Translations under genes and position numbers: made by a program
The notes under the pieces: generated by a model
Told to the model about the DNA's origin: nothing
Seen by the model: the letters and a program-made list of their open reading frames with translations, nothing else
Database searches by the model: none
Part shown: positions 16,892-25,030 of the stretch, piece after piece
Layout: every line of letters begins with the position of its first letter
Position numbering within the stretch: position 1 is the first letter of the stretch
Assembly (NCBI GenBank): GCA_903873165.1
Contig: CAIQNQ010000105.1
Location: 1-33,727, forward strand
Source: an uncultured Methylococcaceae bacterium
GTDB lineage: Bacteria > Pseudomonadota > Gammaproteobacteria > Methylococcales > Methylomonadaceae
Reading direction: 5' to 3'
Length of the DNA: 33,727 bases

Positions 16892-17965
16892 TTAATTATT
16901 AGTAAACGAAATCAAATGTATACTTCGTTCAGCAACTTCATTAGCTTGTATAGAGCGAATACAAATCATTTTTTGGTCTACGCATACGCTAAGCTTACAA
17001 TTTGAACAAGGTACTTCATTGTAAAAAACATTTTTTTCATTGCCATAAGGGAACCAAACTCCAGGTTTATCTCTTGCAGCAAAAATACTAATGCAAGGAA
17101 TCCCAACACTACTGGCTAAATGCATTGGTCCACTGTCGTGACCTATGAATAAAGATGCTTGATTTAAAACAGCTGCGCTTTGCCGAGGATTTATTGCCCC
17201 GCATAAATTAAGATATTCACCTTGCCAATTTTTTACAATCGATTCGCATCTTTCATGTTCATCTGGCGAACCTAGAAAAACCAATGAATAGGAACCATTT
17301 AATTTGTCCTGAAGTATTTGCAAAAGTTCTATCCACCGATCAGATCCCCAATCTTTAGCTGCCACTTTAGCGCCAACACTTAAGGCAATAAAAGGCTTAT
17401 GCAAAACATCAAGTAATTTTTTTGCAACATCAAATTCATTATTTTGAAGTTCTAGTGAAAACAGTTTCTGATTCAGTTCGTTTGAACTATATCCAATTGT
17501 CCGGATAATTCGGCCTGCTTCTGATTCATAAAGATTAGAGTTAGAAAGTTTAATATGCGTATTGCAGTTTTTAACTGGGTATAAGCCACGTACTTTTAGA
17601 ATTCCAGATAATAAGAAAAAAAATGCATCCCTTAAACGTTGTGAGTTGGAACGAATTGGCATTAAATAAATACTTCGGTCAGGACTCAATTTTCGAATTT
17701 TATTTATAACCTTAATAAAAGATTTAAAATTAATTTTTCCATGCGGATATTCAATATAGTCATCAATAAGTCCTGAGCCAATTAATATTTGATGACTTGG
17801 GGCGGCTTTTATACCGCCATCAACAGGTGAGTTGGTTAGCAGAGTAATTTTACTATTTGGAAATTCTGCGCGGATTAAATGAAATGCTGGCAAGGCAACT
17901 AAGGTATCACCTAAGCTACCAATTCTAAATATAAGTACATTTTTATAATCTTTTTGATTTAACAT
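16892..17965 (-). CDS. Heptosyltransferase family glycosyltransferase (GT9)
   Basis: 357 residues. The N-terminal VLIFRIGSLGDTLVALPAF is the GT9 signature, with the catalytic Asp after Leu-Gly. The C-terminal half has LSVGAKVAAKDW and FIGHDSGPMHLASSVGIPCI, where ADP-heptose binds, and a Cys-rich tail (CSNCKLSVC, later MICIRSI) seen in many GT9 members. It would add a heptose or related sugar to LPS core or to an O-antigen unit at the cytoplasmic membrane face. Placement directly upstream of gmhA supports a heptose donor. It is not a clear WaaC or WaaF, so no symbol is given. Confidence 0.87.
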   Translation of the reverse strand: MLNQKDYKNVLIFRIGSLGDTLVALPAFHLIRAEFPNSKITLLTNSPVDGGIKAAPSHQILIGSGLIDDYIEYPHGKINFKSFIKVINKIRKLSPDRSIYLMPIRSNSQRLRDAFFFLLSGILKVRGLYPVKNCNTHIKLSNSNLYESEAGRIIRTIGYSSNELNQKLFSLELQNNEFDVAKKLLDVLHKPFIALSVGAKVAAKDWGSDRWIELLQILQDKLNGSYSLVFLGSPDEHERCESIVKNWQGEYLNLCGAINPRQSAAVLNQASLFIGHDSGPMHLASSVGIPCISIFAARDKPGVWFPYGNEKNVFYNEVPCSNCKLSVCVDQKMICIRSIQANEVAERSIHLISFTNN

Positions 17966-18057
17966 TCGTTTTTATTTATTTAGGAACTGCTTGTTGAGAT
18001 TTTAAATTTTATATTCGAATTACTTAGGATATTACTAGTTAAAGATTATAAAAATTA

Positions 18058-18636
18058 CTAATATTTATGTTTCTCTGTACCACTATTGCGTGGTTTAATT
18101 GGCCTCGCAGGCGATCCATAACAAATCATTCCCTCTGGTAAGTCCCCAAAAACAGAACTTCTCGCCCCTACCACTGTACCTCTACCAATTGTAACACCAG
18201 GACCAACAAATACATCGTTAGGTAACCAGACTTCATCTTCAATTTTGATCGGCTTTTCACCGATATCGAAGGTGATTTTATTAATGTCGTGAAAACCAGT
18301 GCATAAATAGACTCTATGTGCAATTGACACATTTGAACCAATTTCAATGTATCCTAAGTTATAAATAATTGATTCATCACCAATCCAAGTATAATCGCCA
18401 ATCGATAATTTCCATGGATAAGTTATCGTCGCGCTCGGGCGAATTAATACCCCTTTGCCTATTTTTGCCCCAAACAATCTTAGTAGTGAACATCTAAATG
18501 AATACATGAATTTAGGTGAGAGCTTGAACAAAGAACTTTGCACAAACCACCACAACTGTGTGTAAACTTTGCTTTTTCCGCGAAAATCAGCTGGGACCGT
18601 AAATTTAGAAAGGTCTTGATATTTGGGTGAGTTCAT
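18058..18636 (-). CDS. WcaF-like hexapeptide-repeat acetyltransferase
   Basis: 192 residues from the ATG at 18636. The frame is open for eight more codons upstream, but this ATG has a GAAGGA ribosome site and overlaps the preceding stop as ATGA, so it is preferred. Left-handed beta-helix repeats run from IGKGVLIRPSATI through IEIGSNVSIAHRVYL and IEDEVWLPNDVFVGPGVTIG to VVGARSSVFG. The catalytic His is in TGFHDIN. The C-terminal GSPARPIKPR is typical of the NodL/LacA/WcaF group. The aromatic-rich N-terminus (VYTQLWWFVQSSLF) matches colanic-acid WcaF-type proteins. It would O-acetylate a sugar of the lipid-linked repeat from acetyl-CoA in the cytoplasm. Confidence 0.88.
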   Translation of the reverse strand: MNSPKYQDLSKFTVPADFRGKSKVYTQLWWFVQSSLFKLSPKFMYSFRCSLLRLFGAKIGKGVLIRPSATITYPWKLSIGDYTWIGDESIIYNLGYIEIGSNVSIAHRVYLCTGFHDINKITFDIGEKPIKIEDEVWLPNDVFVGPGVTIGRGTVVGARSSVFGDLPEGMICYGSPARPIKPRNSGTEKHKY

Positions 18637-19619
18637 ATTTCCTTCTTTTTCAACATCCAATTAACAGTTTCATGTATTCCCATATCCTCAGTATAAGGAA
18701 GATTACCAGTTACTTTTGATATTTCAGAGAAATCGTGAATCATTTCAGTAGTTAAATTATTCAATCTAAAAGTAGTTAATGGCGAGTTTTTATAGCCTAA
18801 ATTTGTTAGAAGATCTCCAGTTTTTGCTAATAAATTCATTAAGAAAAATGGAATAGATAAGGGTGAAGAAACACCGAATTCTTTAGCAATTTTTTTAGAA
18901 AAGCTATCTACTTCAATTGGAATATAGTCACCTAGATAAAATGTTTTGGTATTTATTAAATCAGATTGTGCTGACATTAATTGTCTTAGTTGAAATACTG
19001 AATTGCCAACATAACCGAATGATTTTTTAATTATCATTTTTCCAGGGTGAACGTATCTATGTGCTTTAATGTGATCAAAAAACAAACGGTACGGAACATC
19101 AAACCATGGACCCCAAATAGAAGTAGGTCTGACAATAACCCATTCAAAAGGTAATTTACTATGGTTGCGTACGATTTGTTCTCCCAACACTTTGCTTTCA
19201 CCATAAGCAGTGGTTGGGCAGTAGTCAAGATCGGTTGCGGGTTGATAGCCAATTTTACACACTAGTCGAGAGGAAGCAAAAATCACCCTTTTGACGCTAT
19301 TAGTTTCAATACAGGCGTCAATTAGATTAGTTACCCCTTGTGTGTTTGCAGAATAATCATTGATATTATCTGAATGTAAATCAGTACGCGCACCTAGGTG
19401 AAAAATTTGTGTTGGTGAAAAGTCTTTAATTGTGGATATAAGTTTTTCTCGATCTCTTAAGTCGACATTACACCAAATATTTTGGTGTAATGAACAACGT
19501 GGTTTATCAATATCAATATTCAATATTTCGCAATCATTTTTAAGTAGGTCTTCGATTAAATTAGTGCCAATGAAGCCTGAACCACCTGTTACAACAATCC
19601 TATTGGGATAATCTCGCAT
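18633..19619 (-). CDS. NAD(P)-dependent epimerase/dehydratase (extended SDR)
   Basis: 328 residues. The N-terminal VVTGGSGFIGTNL is the nucleotide site, then FHLGARTDLHSD, and the catalytic Tyr-x-x-x-Lys is in TTAYGESK with an upstream Ser in FASSRLV. PTSIWGPWF fits the substrate pocket of sugar-nucleotide epimerases. The substrate (NDP-hexose, or possibly a lipid-linked sugar) cannot be read from sequence. Its ATG follows directly on the stop of the GT4 gene (no gap), and its stop overlaps the acetyltransferase start by ATGA, so the three genes are tightly coupled and probably act on the same sugar. Confidence 0.83.
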   Translation of the reverse strand: MRDYPNRIVVTGGSGFIGTNLIEDLLKNDCEILNIDIDKPRCSLHQNIWCNVDLRDREKLISTIKDFSPTQIFHLGARTDLHSDNINDYSANTQGVTNLIDACIETNSVKRVIFASSRLVCKIGYQPATDLDYCPTTAYGESKVLGEQIVRNHSKLPFEWVIVRPTSIWGPWFDVPYRLFFDHIKAHRYVHPGKMIIKKSFGYVGNSVFQLRQLMSAQSDLINTKTFYLGDYIPIEVDSFSKKIAKEFGVSSPLSIPFFLMNLLAKTGDLLTNLGYKNSPLTTFRLNNLTTEMIHDFSEISKVTGNLPYTEDMGIHETVNWMLKKKEI

Positions 19620-20771
19620 TTATTTCACCTTAATAATTTTTAAAAGTTGCTCGGCTGCTCGCTTTATATGAAAGCGATTTTTGAAGCACGAAACGGTTTT
19701 TTCTTGCATTGTAGCAAATTCCTCAGGACTCAAGCTTAACCAGCGCGTTAAAAGATCCTCAGTGCCTTCCAGTGTATCGTTAGCTATTAGCCCCGCACCA
19801 TCAGCTTGTATTTCTCGCCAGATATTAACTTTATCACTAATTAAAACTGGTTTTCCACAAGATAAGGCTTCAGCTACTACAATGCCAAAATTTTCTTGAT
19901 GTGAAGGTAAACAAAATACTTCCGCTGCGTAAAAAGCTCCCCACTTCATGTTGTCTTGCAACATACCAGGACAGGTCATCTGATCTGAGATACCTAAGTT
20001 TTCGGCTTGTATTTTGAGTTTAGATAGCCAATTAGTTTGATCTGGCCCAGCTAATACTAAATGTAAATTTGAGTCAAGCTTAGCCACTTTAGCAAATGCT
20101 TCAATCAATAAGTCACAACCTTTTTTTACATGAATACGGCTTAAAAATAAAATAATCCGTTTGCCTTTTAACTGTGGATATTGCGCCAGAAATTTAGCTG
20201 CCAAATCTTCTTTATTGGCGGGTGGGTTAGATATTCCATAAGCTGTAACAGCTTCATTGGCTTTGTATAACCAAAAAGATTCTCTAGCTAACAAGCGTTC
20301 ATCTTCACAAGTAAAAATGACGCGTTTTGCATCGCGTAATACTCTATATTCTGCCCATGGCCAATAAAGCCACTTTTTGAAATGTTTAAGGGGATAAGTA
20401 TTTTTGAACCAAGGATCCAGCATACCATGGGTAAAAACATAATAAGGTGTCTTTGTACCTGCTAAAGCACGCCAAACAGCAAAACCATGATATTGCCAAA
20501 GACCATGAATAATGACCAAGTCAAATCTATGGGTATTTTCTTTTAACCATGGCAATAGATTAACTGTGTAGCCATAACTATTTTTGGCGGGACCCAAAGC
20601 ATGGACAATTGGTAGATTTGTATTCGATAGCCATGTGGCGTTTGGAGGATCACAACAAGCGATTTCTAATTCAACTCCCATTTCAGTCAAAGGCTTTTGG
20701 ATTTGTTTAATCCCCTCTATTGGTCCACCACTGTTCGGATTTACTGATGAAATTACACGAAGGATTCTCAT
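19620..20771 (-). CDS. Glycosyltransferase family 4
   Basis: 383 residues with GT-B architecture. The N-terminal MRILRVISSVNPNSGGPIEG contains the acceptor-side Gly-Gly loop. The middle part HGLWQYHGFAVWRAL and FTHGMLDPWFKN is typical of a GT4 subgroup found next to WcaF-like acetyltransferases. The C-terminal donor domain has LFLSRIHVKKGCDLLIEAF and the E-x7-E motif in HQENFGIVVAEALSCGKPV. It is a retaining transferase acting at the cytoplasmic membrane face; donor unknown. Confidence 0.9.
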   Translation of the reverse strand: MRILRVISSVNPNSGGPIEGIKQIQKPLTEMGVELEIACCDPPNATWLSNTNLPIVHALGPAKNSYGYTVNLLPWLKENTHRFDLVIIHGLWQYHGFAVWRALAGTKTPYYVFTHGMLDPWFKNTYPLKHFKKWLYWPWAEYRVLRDAKRVIFTCEDERLLARESFWLYKANEAVTAYGISNPPANKEDLAAKFLAQYPQLKGKRIILFLSRIHVKKGCDLLIEAFAKVAKLDSNLHLVLAGPDQTNWLSKLKIQAENLGISDQMTCPGMLQDNMKWGAFYAAEVFCLPSHQENFGIVVAEALSCGKPVLISDKVNIWREIQADGAGLIANDTLEGTEDLLTRWLSLSPEEFATMQEKTVSCFKNRFHIKRAAEQLLKIIKVK

Positions 20772-20892
20772 AAAGTATAGTCTTGAGTTATTTGTTTATA
20801 TGAATGTTGTGCTGACTATGAGTGCCTAATCGTATCGTTTGGTCTGAAAATACGAATAAGATATCCATGTTCGCTGTATGTCCTGTAATTTT

Positions 20893-20922
20893 TATATACG
20901 TTCAAAAATCATTGCAGAACAA
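20893..20922 (-). promoter_or_regulatory. Weak candidate promoter upstream of the GT4 gene
   Basis: In the 198-base gap 20772-20969, the minus strand has TTGTTC (20917-20922) and TATATA (20893-20898) with an 18-base spacer. Both hexamers match the consensus in only 4 of 6 places. The gap itself suggests an internal promoter, since neighbouring genes are coupled. Confidence 0.18.
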
Positions 20923-20969
20923 AGCCTGGGGTATTTTGATTTTTAAAAAAATTGTAAAATTAACTATAT

Positions 20970-22013
20970 TCATGGGCATATGGCTGAAATGATTTGCCGG
21001 CAAATATCTTCATTGCCAACTTTATTTTCTAAAACTCGTTTCATACCCGCAATACGAATATTTTCGCGTTTATCGGGGTTTGAAAGCAAATCAAGACACT
21101 TACTTGCACATTCATCCGCGTCTTTCCAAAACACAGCTTCTTTATTTTCTGTATAGAGTTCTAAATGTTCTGTTGTGCGTTCGGCGCAGAGTAAGCCTCC
21201 AGCATAAGGTATTTCCATGCTACGAGTTGTGTGCAAATCTCGGTTGCCTTTTGATAGTAATCCTAAACAAATTTTGGCACCCTGAATGGCCGATACATAA
21301 TTTTGCCCTGATAATGCTCCACCTCGCCAATAATTTTGTAACTTTGCCCAAAGGGGGGATTTTTGCCAACGATCGCCCCAAATAGAAACATTTAATCCAC
21401 TTTCGATTAAATGTAATAAAAACTGGTCACGATTTTCATTTTTCATCCAAGTGCCAATAAAAGCCACATCGGTTTGGAATTTTAGAGGTATGTGTGCAAA
21501 ATCGTTACTGGGCTTATGTAATATTTCATCGTAGCTCATCCATACGCGCAGGACTTTGGGTACACCAAGCTGAAGAAATTCTGTTAGATTTTGGTTTCTT
21601 ACTACTGCGCATAAGTTGTAATTTGGTAATGCTTTAAGGAGTGAGTCAAACTTATTGCCGTCACGACCACCGGTTGGGTCGTCGTTCATATAAAGTATTA
21701 ATGGACGATTGAGTTGTCGTAGCTTGGATATTGCATTATTTCCAATCAGTTCACCGCCATTGACCCAAACCAGGTCTGGAAGATTTTTTGTATGGAATTG
21801 TAGAATGGTATTTACCCAATTGTCCATGCTGGGTTGTAATAACCTGTATCCACTCCGGAAATGAATAGCTCCTAGTATTCGATTTTTTAGTTGATGGGAA
21901 AAAGTACTATATGGGTCAATAATGTGTACTTCATGGCCTAATCGAATTAAAGCATTGGCTCTATGTTGGCTGGTTGATGATGGTGCACTATTGCCAATAT
22001 ATAAAATTTTCAT
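20970..22013 (-). CDS. CgeB-like glycosyltransferase
   Basis: 347 residues. MKILYIGNSAPSSTSQHRANALIRLGHEV is a GT-B N-terminus. LPDLVWVNGGELI and LILYMNDDPTGGRDG recall the CgeB / DUF3880 glycosyltransferase group, as do VAFIGTWMKNENR and SIWGDRW. KICLGLLSKGNRDLHTTRSMEIPYAGG is the donor-binding region with R-S-x-E-x-x-x-x-G in place of the GT4 E-x7-E. CgeB members glycosylate spore or surface structures. The likely role here is one sugar-addition step of the repeat unit in the cytoplasm. Confidence 0.8.
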   Translation of the reverse strand: MKILYIGNSAPSSTSQHRANALIRLGHEVHIIDPYSTFSHQLKNRILGAIHFRSGYRLLQPSMDNWVNTILQFHTKNLPDLVWVNGGELIGNNAISKLRQLNRPLILYMNDDPTGGRDGNKFDSLLKALPNYNLCAVVRNQNLTEFLQLGVPKVLRVWMSYDEILHKPSNDFAHIPLKFQTDVAFIGTWMKNENRDQFLLHLIESGLNVSIWGDRWQKSPLWAKLQNYWRGGALSGQNYVSAIQGAKICLGLLSKGNRDLHTTRSMEIPYAGGLLCAERTTEHLELYTENKEAVFWKDADECASKCLDLLSNPDKRENIRIAGMKRVLENKVGNEDICRQIISAICP

Positions 22014-22080
22014 TTAAACTCGTTTATTATTGTTTGATTAGGGTTCGTTATGCCTTATGCCTAATTTTGTTTACTCATTC

Positions 22081-23697
22081 CTATTTGGAATGTAGTAAGA
22101 GGCGTTGTTTATTATTTAATGACGTGATTATTTGAATAGCTTTATATATTAATGCAAAAATTACTGCGGACTGTGGAAGTGTTCGAAGTAATGCGCCAAT
22201 TATACCAACTAGGGAGTCTATAACGCCAAAATTAAAAACCATCATTATTTGCAGATTAAGTAATAAACTTAAATTTATTTTGTTTCCGATAATAACAAAA
22301 GATTGCAGGGATATAAAAAGTAATATGAATAAAGGAATAACAGCTATAAAAACCAAGTACCCCATTAATCCAATACCATGAGCAATTGTTGAGCCAACTC
22401 TATACCCACCTAGTCCTTTACCGGTTTCTAAATAGTACATAATATCGCCGAAAGAATATTTTAAATTATTTTTATCCAAATTTAAATTTAATGTCTTTAT
22501 TAAAGGTGTTGGCATTAACGCTAAAATTTTATCTAGCGTTACGTCCCATAGTGCTAATGCATATTGCATGGAGCAAATTTGCTTCAAAGAAAGCATATTG
22601 TCCAAAAACTTAGTATATATAAAACGCGCTAAGAAAGGATTGGGTATGTATGTCTCGTTATATTCACCCTGATTTGTTAGATCTAAAATTAATTCACGGT
22701 ATTCTTCAAGTTCTTTTTTGTTTTGAAAAGCTGTTAAAGTTTGGTCTAACATTTCCATGTTGGATATTTCACCTTTTTGGGCCCTCGTTACTACTACCGC
22801 AGTTGCAAAATCAGATAATATAGGGGACAAAAAAATTACAAGTAAAACAGCAATGCCACAATTTCGTATATTTTTTTTGGACACTTCTAATTGCCCCATT
22901 AATATAAGTAATGTAATAGTAATGCCAAGATTTATTATACCTAATATGATTATTCCACGGGCATTAAGTATTGTTCCAAGCAATAATAGTACTAAGGTAT
23001 ATATAGTTAAAAATACTCGAGTAGTCGCTCGGTTTAAATGTGGTTCCTGGTGTTGTTTTGAAGAAAAGTTATCTAAAATTTCTAAAAAATACGGTGCATA
23101 AACTAGATACATAAGCCCGTCTAATAATTTATTGCCAGCATCTCCATATTCTACTGCATCATTAGTGTTTGTGGTGCTCCATGCCATAGCGGTTAAACCA
23201 ATAAGCCCTAGTAACCATGTTTGCAGATAAGTAGGTCGTTGCATCAACCCCATGGGTTTTATTATCAAGTTATTTATTTTTTTACTGATAAACAAAAATT
23301 TTAAATTTTTAAAAACAAAAAGTGAAATTAGTAGGGACACTTGAAACAGTGCTGCGTAAGTAAATGTAGTTTCTGGTACAAGCAGGTTAATTATGAGTGG
23401 TTGTAAAAAAAAGGATTGTACAATAAGTGCGCCGCTCAGATATGAGATGTTATATCCGATAATTACTAGGGTTGGAAATGGTACAGCTCGGATTATATGT
23501 GCTCTGAGAACAAGGTTAAAAGTTATTAGAGAGATTATCAGTACGGTAAAAATGCTGATAAAATTTAGGAGGCTCGGCTCGATACATACTTGCAATATAG
23601 TGGATATAAATAAACCGCTATTTATAATTGTCCGAGCCTTTTTGCACGCTTGGATAGATAAAATAAATTGCTTAGATTTATTATTAGATCTGATCAT
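22081..23697 (-). CDS. Polytopic membrane protein, putative Wzy-type O-antigen polymerase
   Basis: 538 residues with about twelve hydrophobic segments and a large hydrophilic stretch at about 305-430, expected in the periplasm, which fits Wzy topology. The segment KGLGGYRVGSTIAHGIGLMGYL, after the loop, is reminiscent of oligosaccharide-repeat polymerases (O-antigen_polysaccharide_polymerase type). Wzy proteins share almost no sequence, so the call rests on topology and on position between glycosyltransferases and near wzx. The DNA is markedly AT-rich: in the row 22261-22320 I count 13 G+C of 60. The start ATG overlaps the stop of a short upstream frame as ATGA. Confidence 0.6.
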   Translation of the reverse strand: MIRSNNKSKQFILSIQACKKARTIINSGLFISTILQVCIEPSLLNFISIFTVLIISLITFNLVLRAHIIRAVPFPTLVIIGYNISYLSGALIVQSFFLQPLIINLLVPETTFTYAALFQVSLLISLFVFKNLKFLFISKKINNLIIKPMGLMQRPTYLQTWLLGLIGLTAMAWSTTNTNDAVEYGDAGNKLLDGLMYLVYAPYFLEILDNFSSKQHQEPHLNRATTRVFLTIYTLVLLLLGTILNARGIIILGIINLGITITLLILMGQLEVSKKNIRNCGIAVLLVIFLSPILSDFATAVVVTRAQKGEISNMEMLDQTLTAFQNKKELEEYRELILDLTNQGEYNETYIPNPFLARFIYTKFLDNMLSLKQICSMQYALALWDVTLDKILALMPTPLIKTLNLNLDKNNLKYSFGDIMYYLETGKGLGGYRVGSTIAHGIGLMGYLVFIAVIPLFILLFISLQSFVIIGNKINLSLLLNLQIMMVFNFGVIDSLVGIIGALLRTLPQSAVIFALIYKAIQIITSLNNKQRLLLHSK

Positions 23698-23954
23698 TTT
23701 TCATTACCTTCTAAAATCCATCGTGCCCATATAGCTCGATATATAAGCACTCTGTTTATAAGTAGCTCTTGCATTACTGGTCGTGTCAAATGCAAAACGT
23801 TGCCGTAAATGTTTGTTCTGTAATAATTGCAAGTGATTATAGAGTAAAATTGGTATGTATTATATAACATGATATTCAGGCAATTAAGTAAATCAAGTAG
23901 TTGAAGTACAAGTCTTACTTGTATTGGTGTATAGTCAAGTTTCTGTGTTATCAA
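23694..23954 (-). CDS. Doubtful 86-residue frame, possible remnant of an upstream gene
   Basis: It starts at TTG with a TAG three codons upstream, so it has no good start of its own. It ends in LIYRAIWARWILEGNEK and its TGA overlaps the ATG of the Wzy-like gene as ATGA, a pattern usual for coupled genes. The last 30 residues look more protein-like than the first 50. It may be the 3' relic of a deleted gene or only a leader. No family recognised. Confidence 0.25.
   Translation of the reverse strand: MITQKLDYTPIQVRLVLQLLDLLNCLNIMLYNTYQFYSIITCNYYRTNIYGNVLHLTRPVMQELLINRVLIYRAIWARWILEGNEK
23907..23923. promoter_or_regulatory. Small perfect dyad in the 310-base gap before the Wzy-like gene
   Basis: TACAAGT, 3-base loop, ACTTGTA. 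The gap 23698-24007 otherwise holds only the doubtful short frame. The dyad could be an operator or a chance palindrome; no T-run follows on either strand, so it is not a terminator. Confidence 0.2.
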
Positions 23955-24007
23955 TCGGTACTAATGATTTAACTTGTCATTCTATTTTATATAATAAGTT
24001 TTTAATA

Positions 24008-24976
24008 CTATAAGTTAAGTTCATTGATCCTGTCACGTAGTTTGTTACTACTGATATAATAAATGCTGCTTTTGCTCTTCCATATAGGATAAGAAGCAAT
24101 AGCTTTGATTGCAGAAATATTTGCGGGTAGTGCTCTCCATGATTTAAATGCCATTTGAAATTTTCCTTTTAATAAAAACTTAAATGCATAAGAGGTCCTT
24201 GGTGCTATGAAATGTAGGGTCCAATGCTTCCTTATCATATTTTTATCTGATTCGTCGATTATACTAAAAATATGTTCGAGTATTTCGTTTTGTTGGGCAC
24301 ATACTTGATTATTGTCATTTAGGAGCTTCGAGTTTTGTTGTTCATGCATCCTTACATAAATCAACTCTTCTTTTAAGAAAGCCACCCCATAACGCTGTGC
24401 AACTCTCAACCAACACTCGTAATCTCCTGCTGCAGGGAGTCGTTGATTAAAACCTCCTGATTTTAATACCAAATCTGGCCGACAAATCGCTGTTGATAAG
24501 CTCCCTACAACATTACCAAATGTCGCAAACATTAAAATTGCAGCTGCCGGATTAAGTTTTACAGGCACATCACCAAACGAACCGCCGTAACCTGTGGGGC
24601 CGTCTGTTTCTGTGTCACCCATCTGCCAGCAACGACATATCGCACAATCTGGATTATCTGTCATAAAAAGGTATGATTTTTCTAGTGCTCCAGGCAATAA
24701 TTTATCATCGGCGCAGAAGATTTTTGCAATAGGAGTTTCAGCTCTTTCAAGCAAAAAATTAAGATTACCGTAAACACCTAAATTGGTTTCCTGCTTATGA
24801 ATTTTAATGCGGCTATCAACAAGCGTATCAAGATAATTTAGTGTTTCATCCTTGGAGCCGTTGTCGCTAATGATAAGTTCCCAGTCTTTATAATCTTGTG
24901 CCATTACCGATTCAATGGCTTCTTTGATATAGGGCATACCATTATAAACTGGCATTAGAATAGAGATAGTGGACAT
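24008..24976 (-). CDS. Glycosyltransferase family 2
   Basis: 322 residues of GT-A fold. The N-terminus ISILMPVYNGMPYIKEAIESV is the classical GT2 start, followed by WELIISDNGSKDET with the nucleotide-binding Asp and by KIFCADDKLLPG with the metal-binding Asp-Asp. Later, GDYECWLRVAQRYG supplies the catalytic-base region (the E/D-W-L motif). It is an inverting transferase acting on the lipid-linked repeat at the cytoplasmic face. It lies between wzx and the Wzy-like gene; donor unknown. Confidence 0.92.
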   Translation of the reverse strand: MSTISILMPVYNGMPYIKEAIESVMAQDYKDWELIISDNGSKDETLNYLDTLVDSRIKIHKQETNLGVYGNLNFLLERAETPIAKIFCADDKLLPGALEKSYLFMTDNPDCAICRCWQMGDTETDGPTGYGGSFGDVPVKLNPAAAILMFATFGNVVGSLSTAICRPDLVLKSGGFNQRLPAAGDYECWLRVAQRYGVAFLKEELIYVRMHEQQNSKLLNDNNQVCAQQNEILEHIFSIIDESDKNMIRKHWTLHFIAPRTSYAFKFLLKGKFQMAFKSWRALPANISAIKAIASYPIWKSKSSIYYISSNKLRDRINELNL

Positions 24977-25030
24977 AATAAAACCTGTAAAGTTATTAAT
25001 AAATTTGTAGATGCATCATCAAAATATGCT

